In this document: positions 1 to 8,433 of the stretch, piece by piece
Layout of the letters: each line of letters starts with the position of its first letter
How positions within the stretch are numbered: the first letter of the stretch is position 1
From: CAYTOJ01 sp964439415
Lineage (GTDB): Bacteria; Pseudomonadota; Alphaproteobacteria; Rickettsiales; CAZAGG01
Assembly (NCBI GenBank): GCA_964439415.1
Contig: CAYTOJ010000013.1
Span: forward strand, 1-25,531
Reading direction: 5' to 3'
Length of the DNA stretch: 25,531 nucleotides
Notes under the pieces: generated by a model
Database searches by the model: none
What the model was told of the DNA's origin: nothing
What the model saw: the letters and a program-made list of their open reading frames with translations, nothing else
Made by a program: the position numbers and the translations under genes

Positions 1-42
1 TCTATAGCGGACTCTCTCGCTTATACGCTGATCCTATTTTAG

Positions 43-831
43 GGGGGCATTATAACTACTGATGCACAAGGCATAGATATTCCTGTAACTGTTCCACGGA
101 TTAATTTTGTACAAGAATCTCCAGACGGAAAGCGCTTTTATGATATAACCAGTGTAACCCCGCTCAATGTTTTTCCGCCAGATGATAGTTTAAGAGGCCT
201 TGATGAGCAGAGAAGGATAATAACTCAATACGCTAAAAAGTTTTTTGGTGCATTTGGTATACTTATTGATGATTCTCATCTGGTCAGTAGTGTCGGTGCA
301 ACAGCACCAGAGCCTGCCGTGCCGCAAACCAGTGTGGAAATGCAGCAAGCACTTCAAGAACTGCCATTTACTCATACTCACCTGCTAAACTTCTTGAGAG
401 AACAAGGTGTAGAAGTATCAAAAACAACATTGGATGATCTGTCTTACGGCAGGCCAGTCTCAGATAAGAAATTTCAAGCATTCCAGAAAGCTTTTGCTGA
501 AACGGTTCCCTACATTAATAATGTTAAAAATGAGAGAAATAACGCTGTAGGTGCTTTAAGGGCGCATCTTGGTTTACCTGAGGACTTTGCAGATTGGGAT
601 AATCTTGCCGCTAATGAAAAGGCGCGAGAACTCCACAAGCAAAATCCATCACTTACTTATGATAAAATGGAGCGATTACTGACCGGAAAATCAGTAGAAT
701 GGCAAACCATACAGCTAGTTAGTAATGCTATATATGATACTAAACAAGCTCCTGATTCCGCAGAAAATAATCTTGCGTCAGAGTCTATTAGCCCCCATTT
801 AAGACTGCGACAGGGTAGTGTGTCTAAATAG
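43..831 (+). CDS. Unrecognised protein, 3' part of a gene that probably begins outside the window
   Basis: I do not recognise this family. The frame is open from 43 to the TAG at 829-831 (about 262 codons) and has no in-frame ATG before residue 100; the first usable starts are GTG codons such as 319, which would give 170 residues. The open stretch before 319 reads like real protein, so the gene probably starts upstream of the window. A TAG at 40-42 blocks this frame, but the next frame is open just before it, and the switch point is a run of six G at 42-47: one G fewer would join the two frames. The C-terminal part holds two short, distantly similar helical segments (around 405-510 and 640-740, each with a leucine, then Gly-Arg/Lys, then a helix) resembling XRE-type helix-turn-helix units; this is a weak impression. 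No membrane segment is evident. It could be a frameshifted pseudogene or a sequencing error in the G run. Confidence 0.5.
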   Translation, partial: GGIITTDAQGIDIPVTVPRINFVQESPDGKRFYDITSVTPLNVFPPDDSLRGLDEQRRIITQYAKKFFGAFGILIDDSHLVSSVGATAPEPAVPQTSVEMQQALQELPFTHTHLLNFLREQGVEVSKTTLDDLSYGRPVSDKKFQAFQKAFAETVPYINNVKNERNNAVGALRAHLGLPEDFADWDNLAANEKARELHKQNPSLTYDKMERLLTGKSVEWQTIQLVSNAIYDTKQAPDSAENNLASESISPHLRLRQGSVSK

Positions 832-887
832 TGCTATAGCTGTGAAGAACTAACTAACTTACATCATACAGGCTCTCAAACATCGGC

Positions 888-1009
888 AGTTATATATTTT
901 CGTAACTCCCCAGGTCTGCTGGTCTAGATGTACGTTGCTTGTCTCCCCCACTGCTTGCGGGGGGGGAAGCCGAGAGGTAGTACCGATATCTGGGGAGTTA
1001 TATATTTTC
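888..1009. repeat. 14-nt direct repeats flanking the palindromic element
   Basis: The 14-mer AGTTATATATTTTC occurs at 888-901 and again at 996-1009, one copy on each side of the palindromic element. It may be a target-site duplication made on insertion, or simply part of the element's ends. The copy inside ccoI lacks such flanking repeats. Confidence 0.5.
901..1003. repeat. Palindromic repeat element, intergenic copy (family 1)
   Basis: About 100 nt of repeat between the first gene and ftsK. The outer arms TAACTCCCCAG (903-913) and CTGGGGAGTTA (990-1000) are exact inverted repeats. An inner C-run (944-949) faces a G-run (959-966) across a short apical loop. The left half (901-954) matches 21036-21089 inside ccoI at about 48 of 54 positions. 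The right half (957-991) matches 21181-21215, sharing CCGAGAGG and CCGATA at the same spacing. Both copies have the same orientation on the + strand. The behaviour (structured, mobile, intergenic and intragenic copies) parallels Rickettsia palindromic elements, but I cannot assign it to a named family. Confidence 0.8.
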
Positions 1010-1088
1010 TCCTCCAGAATAAACTAATTGTTAGAATTTTCTGTTATCTACTGACTATACAGTTAGTGGTAGCGATTTGATAACAACA

Positions 1089-3362
1089 ATGAATGAGAGC
1101 CTGGAATATTATTGGAAGTTTCTGCTTAGTCGGCTGGGGGGGGTATTATGCCTGATTCTCAGCCTGGGCTTACTGGTGGCACTGGCTACTTATAATTCCG
1201 GTGATCCATCATTTAATACCGTAACCGGAAGCAAACCACGGAATATTCTGGGTTTCACCGGCTCCTGCGCCGCGGATATTTTTCTGCAGGTGATGGGCAT
1301 AACCGCTTTTTTCATAATTCCCGTACTGGCAAGCTGGGGAGTAATGATTCTATCCGGCCGCCCGATCAGCAGAATGTGGCTACGCTTTGCAAGCCTGCTT
1401 GCCGCCATTATTGCTGGCTCGTGGCTGTTTTCACTGTTCGGTCAACCCAAAGCCTGGCCCATGGCATCAGGGCTTGGCGGATTCATGGGCGATCTGCTGG
1501 GAAGCGCCTTACCTGATTCTTTAAACATTCTGATTGGCATCATACTGCTGGGATTTTTTGTAGCCGTATACGGTTATTCTTTTGGTATGAGCATGGCGCA
1601 GTGGAAGTATATTGCCCTGAATGCCTATTACCTGGCTGAGCACTGGCTGTGTTTGGCGCGTAATTTTCTTGTCAGTTTAATGTCCCGCACGGTTGAGTAT
1701 GAGGAAGTTGAAGAAGCACCGCCGCCGGTAGTGCGCAGAAGGCGGAAAGCCGCAGCGGAGGATGACAGCGTTATCATCAGAAAAGCCGCCCCTGAGGAGG
1801 TGGAAGAAACGCAGGAGCATACCTCACGCAAACGCCGCCAGGCTAGTAACAAATCCCAGCAGAGTCTGAAATTTCATGAAACGCGGGAATTTGAACTGCC
1901 GCCATCCAACTTATTCACCGCGCCGCCTAAACGCAAAAAGGAAACCATCAGCGAATCCGCCCTGGCGCAGAATGCCAAGATGCTGGAATCTGTTCTGGTG
2001 GATTTTGGCGTGCAGGGCAAAATTAACAAAATCAGGCCAGGACCGGTTGTTACCTTGTATGAACTGGAACCGGCGCCAGGCATCAAGACATCAAGAGTAA
2101 TCGGCCTGGCGGATGATATAGCCCGCTCAATGAGCGCGTTATCAGCGCGCATCAGTGTAATACCCGGCAAAAATGCCATTGGCATAGAACTACCTAACGC
2201 CACCAGGGAAACCGTGTATTTCCGTGAACTGCTTGAGTCACCCCAGTTCAAGAAAAACGAAGCGAAACTCCCCGTTGCCCTGGGTAAGGATATCGGCGGC
2301 GAGCAGGTAACGGTTGACCTTGCGAAAATGCCGCACCTTTTAATGGCGGGAACTACCGGCTCCGGCAAATCGGTTTCGGTTAACGCCATGATCCTATCAC
2401 TGCTCTACCGCCTTACGCCGGATGAATGCAAATTTATCATGATTGACCCGAAAATGCTGGAGCTTTCAGTTTATGATGGCATCCCGCATCTGCTGGCTCC
2501 GGTGGTGACTGAGCCAGGCAAGGCAGTGGTTGCCCTGAAATGGACAGTAAAAGAAATGGAAAACCGCTATCGGCTGATGTCTAACCTTGGTGTGCGCAAC
2601 ATTGGCGGATATAACGATAAAATCAGGGAAGCCATACAAAATGGCGAGGTACTGACCCGCAACGTTCAAACCGGGTATGATCCTGACAGCGGCAAACCGG
2701 TGGTGGAGGAAATGCCAATTGATATGAACCCCCTGCCCCTGATTGTGGTGGTGGTGGATGAAATGGCCGACCTGATGATAGTAGCGGGTAAGGACATTGA
2801 AGGTTCAATCCAGCGCCTGGCGCAGATGGCGCGTGCGGCTGGCATTCATATTGTAATGGCAACGCAGCGGCCATCGGTGGACGTAATTACCGGCGTTATT
2901 AAAGCGAACTTCCCTACCCGTATCAGTTTCCAGGTAACATCTAAAATTGACAGCCGGACGATATTGGGCGAACAAGGGGCTGAGCAACTGCTTGGCATGG
3001 GTGACATGTTGTATATGGCTGGCGGCGGTAAAATCTCCCGCGTGCATGGGCCTTTCGTGAAGGACGATGAAGTTGAAGCAGTTGTCAAATTCCTGAAGGA
3101 ACAGGGCGAGCCTAGTTATATTGAGGATATCACCCGCGATGATGAAGAAGAAGCCGCAGCGGAAGGCGGGGACGGCGAAGGCGGGGATTTATACCGCGAG
3201 GCTGTGAATATAGTAACCCTGGAGAAGAAAGCATCAACCAGTTACATTCAGCGCCGCCTGAAGATAGGTTATAACCGAGCCGCCGACCTTATCGACCGTA
3301 TGGAGCAGGAAGGCATCATCAGCCCCCCCAACCACGCCGGCAAACGCGAGGTACTGCGTTAG
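1089..3362 (+). CDS. ftsK: DNA translocase FtsK
   Basis: Septum-anchored DNA pump that clears and aligns chromosome ends during division and activates XerCD recombination at dif. The N-terminus carries four hydrophobic segments (about residues 15-40, 70-95, 100-120 and 145-170), as in the FtsK 4TM domain. A charged linker rich in Arg and Glu follows (about 205-290), then the alpha domain, then a RecA-like motor with Walker A GTTGSGKS near 423-430 and Walker B VVVVDEMADL near 555-565. The last 60 residues form the winged-helix gamma domain that reads KOPS sites (YIQRRLKIGYNRAADLIDRM). The linker is short, giving 757 residues, usual for alphaproteobacteria. I chose ATG 1089; an in-frame TTG at 1077 would add four residues, and neither has a clear ribosome binding site. 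The gene ends 12 nt from the convergent helicase gene. Confidence 0.96.
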   Translation: MNESLEYYWKFLLSRLGGVLCLILSLGLLVALATYNSGDPSFNTVTGSKPRNILGFTGSCAADIFLQVMGITAFFIIPVLASWGVMILSGRPISRMWLRFASLLAAIIAGSWLFSLFGQPKAWPMASGLGGFMGDLLGSALPDSLNILIGIILLGFFVAVYGYSFGMSMAQWKYIALNAYYLAEHWLCLARNFLVSLMSRTVEYEEVEEAPPPVVRRRRKAAAEDDSVIIRKAAPEEVEETQEHTSRKRRQASNKSQQSLKFHETREFELPPSNLFTAPPKRKKETISESALAQNAKMLESVLVDFGVQGKINKIRPGPVVTLYELEPAPGIKTSRVIGLADDIARSMSALSARISVIPGKNAIGIELPNATRETVYFRELLESPQFKKNEAKLPVALGKDIGGEQVTVDLAKMPHLLMAGTTGSGKSVSVNAMILSLLYRLTPDECKFIMIDPKMLELSVYDGIPHLLAPVVTEPGKAVVALKWTVKEMENRYRLMSNLGVRNIGGYNDKIREAIQNGEVLTRNVQTGYDPDSGKPVVEEMPIDMNPLPLIVVVVDEMADLMIVAGKDIEGSIQRLAQMARAAGIHIVMATQRPSVDVITGVIKANFPTRISFQVTSKIDSRTILGEQGAEQLLGMGDMLYMAGGGKISRVHGPFVKDDEVEAVVKFLKEQGEPSYIEDITRDDEEEAAAEGGDGEGGDLYREAVNIVTLEKKASTSYIQRRLKIGYNRAADLIDRMEQEGIISPPNHAGKREVLR

Positions 3363-3374
3363 AGGTTGCCTTCT

Positions 3375-6161
3375 TTACGAAACTCCATCCATCATTTCAT
3401 GATTCAAACAAGCTTCAAATAACTCAAGAATTTCACTTATGGATTCCAGCAGGCCTGTAGCGTCATCCCCGCCTGATTCCGTCAATTGTGTTGCTACTTT
3501 TTGAATCATATCATTCAGGCAGGCAGTCTTCTGCTCCATATTCTGTATGGCATTTACAATATCAAGGGCGTTCACATAAATCTTGTGTGCCTCATGCAGT
3601 GCAGGCAGGCTCTCGGTATTAAATCCCCCACTGATAAGCAACCCGGCCATTTTTATTTTTCGCTCAGCTTGCGCAAGTATTTCCCTTACTTCGCGGATGC
3701 GGCGCAGACGCGCTTCACGCTGTATATCGGCTGCTTGTGCAGCCTGCTGGTGGAGTGGCGCAACCTGAGCATTACCCCAGGCCAGCACTCCTGATTCTAT
3801 TAAACGCTGAATAACCGCATAGGTGTTATTATCGAGGACTTCAAGTTTCAGGGATTGTTCAGGGTCAGCATCCGCAAGAAGCTGCTGCAGAACTGCCGCT
3901 GATTCATTCACCTCTCCCTCCACTACTGCCAGAACAGTATTTTCATAAGCCTCCATTCGCACGAGCCTGGGTTTCAAACTGGCTAAAACTTCTCCTTGAA
4001 AATACTCAAGTGGTGTTCTCTCTTTTACTTCTTCATCATGTTTAACGTCAGGTTTGTCATTATTATCTACGCTGCTTTGATCCAGTATTTCATTCAAACG
4101 CTCCATGAGAGCCGCACGGCCTGACGGCATATCCATTGAGGCTTCACCCCCCAGCTCCAGCACATTATCAGCTAATGCCTGCTTCTGCTTCAGTAGTGAG
4201 AGCATACGATGTTCAATGGTGTTCTCACTGATTAAATTAATTACCCGCACTGAGCGCGTCTGATGTTTACGCCATGCACGCGCTATCCGCTGCTCAAGCT
4301 TCGCAGGGTTCCATGGCAGATCCATATTAATAACAACATTGGCAATCTGGAGATTCAGGCCAACACTACCGGCATCGGTGGATAGAAAAACCCGGCATAA
4401 CGGATCATTCTTGAAACGTCCGATTTCCTGCGTACGCTTTTTCTGCTCAACTGAGCCTGTGTGCCATGATAGTCCTATGTCTCTCTTAATCAGCAGTTCA
4501 CGCACCAGCATCAGCATCCGTTCCCACTCGGAGAAAATGATGATTTTGCAGCTTTCATCTTCCAGTAATTCCTCCAGTAGAGGACTGAGTTCATCAAGTT
4601 TCGGGCAGATACGGCACTTATCGTCAAGTATATAAGGTGTATCACAGAGCATACGCATACTGGCCAGTGACAATTGAAGCCTGTCGAATTCCTTCGGCAG
4701 CAATGCCCTTCTCTGAGCTACTGATGCAAGTTTTGCCACGATTCCTTCATAATCCGCATAGTGCCTGTTCTGCTCATCGGTCATCGTCACGAAATAATTA
4801 TTCACCACACGTTCCGGCAATTCTCCTTCTACCTCGCTCTTACGGCGTCTTAGAAGTATCGGACGCACGCGACCGTGTAATTCATCAAGATTTTTATAGC
4901 CTATCGGCTTGCCATTATCATCAAGCTGGTAATATTCACGATTGAATCGAAATAATGAGCCGAAAAACCTGGTATCAAGAAACTGCACAATTGAATACAG
5001 ATCATCTATACGGTTCTCTATCGGTGTACCGGTCAGCACAAAAGCGAAGCGGCTCTGCAGCAGTTTAATTGTATTGGAAGTTTTTGTGCGCCAGTTTTTA
5101 ATGCGCTGCGCTTCGTCCAGAATTACCACATCAGGCGCAATCAGGCGCTGAATATCATCTCTATCCCGCAGAATCTGTTCATAATTGGTAAGGATAAAGA
5201 AGGAATCAGAGTCGTACTGACATAACCGATCCTGACGGCGCCCCATTACCACAGTACTGCTTAGTTCACTGAATTTGGCAATCTGCTCTTCCCACTCAGA
5301 TTTCAGGGATGTTGGCGATACCACCAATACCCGCTTTATGCCATATAGTCTGCGCAGCAACTCACACGCCGCTACAGCCTGAACAGTTTTGCCAAGCCCC
5401 ATTTCATCAGCTAAAATAGCGCGTTCAGCAAATGCCAGGTGCAACATTCCCTGTTGCTGATAATTGTAAAGCGGAAGCTTCATTATTTCCAGGCTGCTCG
5501 TACCATCACGAACATCCTGCAGGAAATGCTCCCTGGTTGCCTGCCGCCTTGATGCATTCAGTCCCCTGGTGTAAGCCATATCCAGCTTGCGCGATAACCT
5601 GATAGAGTCAGTCGCACCATCACCAGCTTTCTCAACTGCGTGGCGAATTGCCGGAATGGCAATTTCAACTTCCGCAAGCAAATGCCCGGAGCTTGAAAAA
5701 AATTCACCAACCAATCGCCGTGCTATAAAATGGGAATCCTTATCAGCAGACCAGATTATATTTACTGTATCGTTTTGCGGATGCACAAAAATTTCTGTTC
5801 TTGGATTTCCAGCACCCAATGCCTTTTTAAACTTCCCCACGCCCTTCTTTTTCAGGAAGATCAGGGTTTTTTCAATGTGTTTGCATGTTCCAAGGCAGTT
5901 ACCGTCATAGTCAGCGCATGTGCAGCTATTTATTCTTTCCGTTAGTGAACGTATTTCCACAGTATAGGCATTACCGCTACCCACTGACCGCACTGAATAA
6001 TCCGTGAAATAATTTCCGCCTTGGTTCAACGCCGCAATATGCATCGCTTCTGTTTGCGCCCGCAGGCGGCGGCGGTTAACCTCATCATCGTCACTGGTAT
6101 TCCAATGCGATGGAATAACAATTTTTTCAGCCTTAGCCTTCTTTTTTGTCGCAGTTCTCAT
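3375..6161 (-). CDS. SWIM zinc-finger SNF2-family helicase
   Basis: Predicted ATP-driven double-stranded DNA translocase of the SNF2 superfamily, cytoplasmic, about 928 residues. Near residues 79-94 is a SWIM-type zinc site (CTC, then CKH), which usually binds DNA or protein. The motor follows: motif I DEMGLGKT near 250, motif II VVILDEAQRIKN near 345, motif III LTGTPIENR, motif V TDAGSVGLNLQ, and motif VI QRIARAWRKHQ near 624. Motif VI is a variant of the common QRxxRxHRxGQ form, with Trp in place of His. The last 250 residues are helical, charged and probably partly coiled-coil; I recognise no domain there. The ATG at 6161 was chosen; an in-frame TTG at 6182 would add seven residues. The gene lies 39 nt beyond the RTX gene and is convergent with ftsK. 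The DNA target is unknown. Confidence 0.88.
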   Translation of the reverse strand: MRTATKKKAKAEKIVIPSHWNTSDDDEVNRRRLRAQTEAMHIAALNQGGNYFTDYSVRSVGSGNAYTVEIRSLTERINSCTCADYDGNCLGTCKHIEKTLIFLKKKGVGKFKKALGAGNPRTEIFVHPQNDTVNIIWSADKDSHFIARRLVGEFFSSSGHLLAEVEIAIPAIRHAVEKAGDGATDSIRLSRKLDMAYTRGLNASRRQATREHFLQDVRDGTSSLEIMKLPLYNYQQQGMLHLAFAERAILADEMGLGKTVQAVAACELLRRLYGIKRVLVVSPTSLKSEWEEQIAKFSELSSTVVMGRRQDRLCQYDSDSFFILTNYEQILRDRDDIQRLIAPDVVILDEAQRIKNWRTKTSNTIKLLQSRFAFVLTGTPIENRIDDLYSIVQFLDTRFFGSLFRFNREYYQLDDNGKPIGYKNLDELHGRVRPILLRRRKSEVEGELPERVVNNYFVTMTDEQNRHYADYEGIVAKLASVAQRRALLPKEFDRLQLSLASMRMLCDTPYILDDKCRICPKLDELSPLLEELLEDESCKIIIFSEWERMLMLVRELLIKRDIGLSWHTGSVEQKKRTQEIGRFKNDPLCRVFLSTDAGSVGLNLQIANVVINMDLPWNPAKLEQRIARAWRKHQTRSVRVINLISENTIEHRMLSLLKQKQALADNVLELGGEASMDMPSGRAALMERLNEILDQSSVDNNDKPDVKHDEEVKERTPLEYFQGEVLASLKPRLVRMEAYENTVLAVVEGEVNESAAVLQQLLADADPEQSLKLEVLDNNTYAVIQRLIESGVLAWGNAQVAPLHQQAAQAADIQREARLRRIREVREILAQAERKIKMAGLLISGGFNTESLPALHEAHKIYVNALDIVNAIQNMEQKTACLNDMIQKVATQLTESGGDDATGLLESISEILELFEACLNHEMMDGVS

Positions 6162-6200
6162 AGATGTACAATCGCGTTTCAAGAGCGGGGATAGTAATCA

Positions 6201-7127
6201 CTAAAACACGAAATCGCTATCCGCCAGGGTTATGTATGTTCCGGTAGTAACGTTCACAACTTTAAAGCCAAAGCCGCTGGCTTCATGAACATAACTTACA
6301 TACTTATCCCCCCATGGGTTATCTATTACCAGTTCTGTCCTGGTAAAGTCGCTGATGCTGTTAATGCCGGATATTGCACTGACATTAATTTTATCATTTA
6401 CGCCTGGTGACCACTCAATTACATCCATAGCTGATATGTTGGAGTCCTTCACTTTTTTGTAAACAAAAATATCAGTGCTGAAGTCATCGGTTTCCGGATT
6501 AAATGAATCCCCAAGCATTGTATCAGTGCCATAGCCGCCATATATTGTATCAGCCCCCTCGCCGCCTGCTATGAAATCATCGTTATTACCACCTGATATA
6601 TAATCGCTCCCCCTCCAGGCGATTATGTTATCATCACCGGAACCACCTTCAATAGTATCGGCATAGTCACTGGCATCAATCCAATCGTTACCCTTGCCAC
6701 CGTCAATATAATCGCCCTGATCCTCAGCGGCTGTATAATAATATACTCCATCCTGCCCATAATAATATGAGAACGCATTGATATAATCAGTGCCATTACC
6801 TGCTATTATAGTGTCCCGGCCAAAACCTGCATATATTGTATCATTTCCTTCACCCGCGTTGATCAAATCATTGCCGGAGGTTTTCAGCACCGCCGGGGTC
6901 ATCTCCTTGAACGAATAATCACCGTTGATGGAATCAGCGTCTACGCTGCCGACCACTGTATCGGCTCCTAAGCCACCGGTTAGAGTGTTACGCCCCTCTC
7001 CACCCAGGATATAATCGTTACCGTTCCTGCCGTTGATAACGTCATTACCTTCATAACCCCAGATAGTATCAGCCGCAGAAGTGCCATTTAATACATCTTT
7101 ATTCTTTGTGCCTTTAATTAACGCCAT
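6201..7127 (-). CDS. RTX (hemolysin-type calcium-binding repeat) protein, probably secreted by type I
   Basis: 308 residues made mostly of glycine- and aspartate-rich nonapeptide repeats (GGxGxDxIx), for example GGEGADTIYGGYGTDTM, in two blocks at about residues 8-70 and 85-215. In this family the repeats fold as a calcium-bound beta-roll outside the cell. There is no Sec signal peptide. The protein ends in DSDFVF, the short acidic-hydrophobic tail typical of type I secretion substrates. I see no enzyme domain, so it may be structural, adhesive or a surface-layer-like protein. The ATG at 7127 has AGGA about 9 nt upstream. It lies 51 nt after rmlB on the same strand; a poor promoter-like pair (TTAACA, 17 nt, TAATAG) is visible in that gap. 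No ABC exporter or membrane fusion gene is in the window. Confidence 0.85.
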   Translation of the reverse strand: MALIKGTKNKDVLNGTSAADTIWGYEGNDVINGRNGNDYILGGEGRNTLTGGLGADTVVGSVDADSINGDYSFKEMTPAVLKTSGNDLINAGEGNDTIYAGFGRDTIIAGNGTDYINAFSYYYGQDGVYYYTAAEDQGDYIDGGKGNDWIDASDYADTIEGGSGDDNIIAWRGSDYISGGNNDDFIAGGEGADTIYGGYGTDTMLGDSFNPETDDFSTDIFVYKKVKDSNISAMDVIEWSPGVNDKINVSAISGINSISDFTRTELVIDNPWGDKYVSYVHEASGFGFKVVNVTTGTYITLADSDFVF

Positions 7128-7178
7128 AATTAAATATCCTATTATTCCGTAAGTGTTTATTTGTTAATTTTTATGCGC

Positions 7179-8207
7179 TTATGCGGCTTTTTTTGTCACC
7201 GAATCACACCATACACCATTAGCCAGATACCACTCAATAGTGGCGCGGAGCCCCGTTTCAAATGTGTGTTTGCGGGTAAAGCCCAATTCCCTTTCCGCTT
7301 TACTGTCGTCTATCGCATAACGGCGATCATGACCCGGGCGGTCAGGTACAAACGCAATAAACTCCCGGTAACTGCGTTTATCGGCACGCGGCTTCAAATC
7401 ATCCAGAATACTGCAAATCTGGCCGACTAAATCCAGATTGCGCTTCTCGGCACGGCCACCGAAACAGTAAGTATCCCCCGGCTTGCCTTTACTGAGCGCC
7501 AGGTAGACTCCATGTGCGTGATCCTCTACATGAATCCAGTCCCGGATATTCTGACCGTCACCATATACCGGCAGTGTTTTCTCATTCAAAGCTCTGGTTA
7601 TCATGTGAGGAATCAACTTCTCCGGAAACTGCCGTGGACCATAGTTATTAGAACAATTAGTGATTATAGTCGGCAGGTTATAGGTTTTAAACCAGGCTCT
7701 GGCCAGAAAATCACCTGATGCTTTTGAAGCGGAATAAGGCGAATTAGGCTTCATGCGCGAGGTTTCGGTAAAATACCCTTCCTCCCCCAGGCTGCCATAG
7801 ACTTCATCGGTTGACACCTGAATAAAACGAAAATCCGATTTAAGCGCACCATTCAAACCATTCCAGTATTCACGGGCGGCCTCCAGCATCCGGTACACGC
7901 CTATTATATTGGTCTCAATAAACTCCGCCGGGTTATTGATAGAATTATCAACATGCGATTCAGCAGCAAAGTTTACCACCGCATCTATTTTTTTGTCCCG
8001 CATGAGATTCAGAGCCAGCGAACCATCACAGATGTTGCCAACAACAAGCTCTACCTTACCTTTATCCTGACTGATCCACTCAAGGTTTTCACGGTGACCG
8101 GCATAGGTGAGCAAATCAAGAACTGTAACGTTGTGACCCTGCTCAACTGCATAACCAACAAATGCTGAACCGATAAATCCGGCGCCACCAGTAACTAATA
8201 AATTCAT
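7179..8207 (-). CDS. rmlB: dTDP-glucose 4,6-dehydratase RmlB
   Basis: Converts dTDP-glucose to dTDP-4-keto-6-deoxyglucose, the second step towards dTDP-rhamnose and related deoxysugars for surface polysaccharide. It is an extended short-chain dehydrogenase of 342 residues, the usual length. NAD-binding TGGAGFIGSAF is at residues 6-16, catalytic STDEVYG near 130-136, the YxxxK pair in YSASKASGD at about 157-161, and family motif NCSNNYGPRQFPEKLIP follows. The ATG at 8207 is preceded by AGAG about 8 nt upstream. The partner genes rmlA, rmlC and rmlD are absent here, so the gene stands alone between nuoA and the RTX gene. A candidate promoter lies at 8233-8261. Confidence 0.94.
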   Translation of the reverse strand: MNLLVTGGAGFIGSAFVGYAVEQGHNVTVLDLLTYAGHRENLEWISQDKGKVELVVGNICDGSLALNLMRDKKIDAVVNFAAESHVDNSINNPAEFIETNIIGVYRMLEAAREYWNGLNGALKSDFRFIQVSTDEVYGSLGEEGYFTETSRMKPNSPYSASKASGDFLARAWFKTYNLPTIITNCSNNYGPRQFPEKLIPHMITRALNEKTLPVYGDGQNIRDWIHVEDHAHGVYLALSKGKPGDTYCFGGRAEKRNLDLVGQICSILDDLKPRADKRSYREFIAFVPDRPGHDRRYAIDDSKAERELGFTRKHTFETGLRATIEWYLANGVWCDSVTKKAA

Positions 8208-8232
8208 ATATTATCTCTTCCAGAAGGTTTGA

Positions 8233-8261
8233 ATTATGGAAAAGTGCTTAACCTTTTTTAA
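8233..8261 (-). promoter_or_regulatory. Candidate promoter for rmlB
   Basis: On the - strand, TTAAAA (8261-8256) and CATAAT (8238-8233) are separated by 17 nt, 26 nt before the rmlB ATG. The hexamers match the sigma-70 consensus at 4 of 6 and 5 of 6 positions. The palindromic repeats lie just upstream. Read by eye only. Confidence 0.4.
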
Positions 8262-8273
8262 GGCAACAGGCAA

Positions 8274-8314
8274 CAATATACCGAAAACACATGAAGAACG
8301 TTTTCGGTATATTG
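8274..8314. repeat. TATACC/GGTATA hairpin (family 3), copy 1
   Basis: Perfect 15-bp inverted repeat: the left arm 8274-8288 contains ATATACCGAAAAC and the right arm 8300-8314 contains GTTTTCGGTATAT, around an 11-nt loop. It lies downstream of nuoA and upstream of rmlB. No T-run follows on either strand, so it is not a standard intrinsic terminator. Similar hairpins occur at 15263-15301, 17378-17407 and 17471-17507. Confidence 0.75.
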
Positions 8315-8323
8315 CATTATATT

Positions 8324-8414
8324 TGCGCATGGCCGCCCCACCAGCCCCATGCGCACGTATACTGCTCGCGGATTAACTGCAAAGAATCCCCACTTTTGAT
8401 ACGCGAGCAGTATA
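8324..8414. repeat. Intergenic repeat with 13-nt inverted ends (family 2), copy A
   Basis: The core 8358-8414 is bounded by TATACTGCTCGCG and its exact inverse CGCGAGCAGTATA, with 31 nt between. To its left is a second inverted repeat, TGCGCATGG (8324-8332) and CCATGCGCA (8347-8355). The core recurs at 15405-15460 (very close) and the whole unit at 10180-10268 (diverged). It lies 20 nt after the nuoA stop codon. Confidence 0.8.
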
Positions 8415-8433
8415 GTTTACTAACTAACGTGGG

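Noticed and set aside
831..1089. tRNA or small RNA gene before ftsK
   Set aside because: No cloverleaf or known RNA motif is seen; the structure is explained by the palindromic element.
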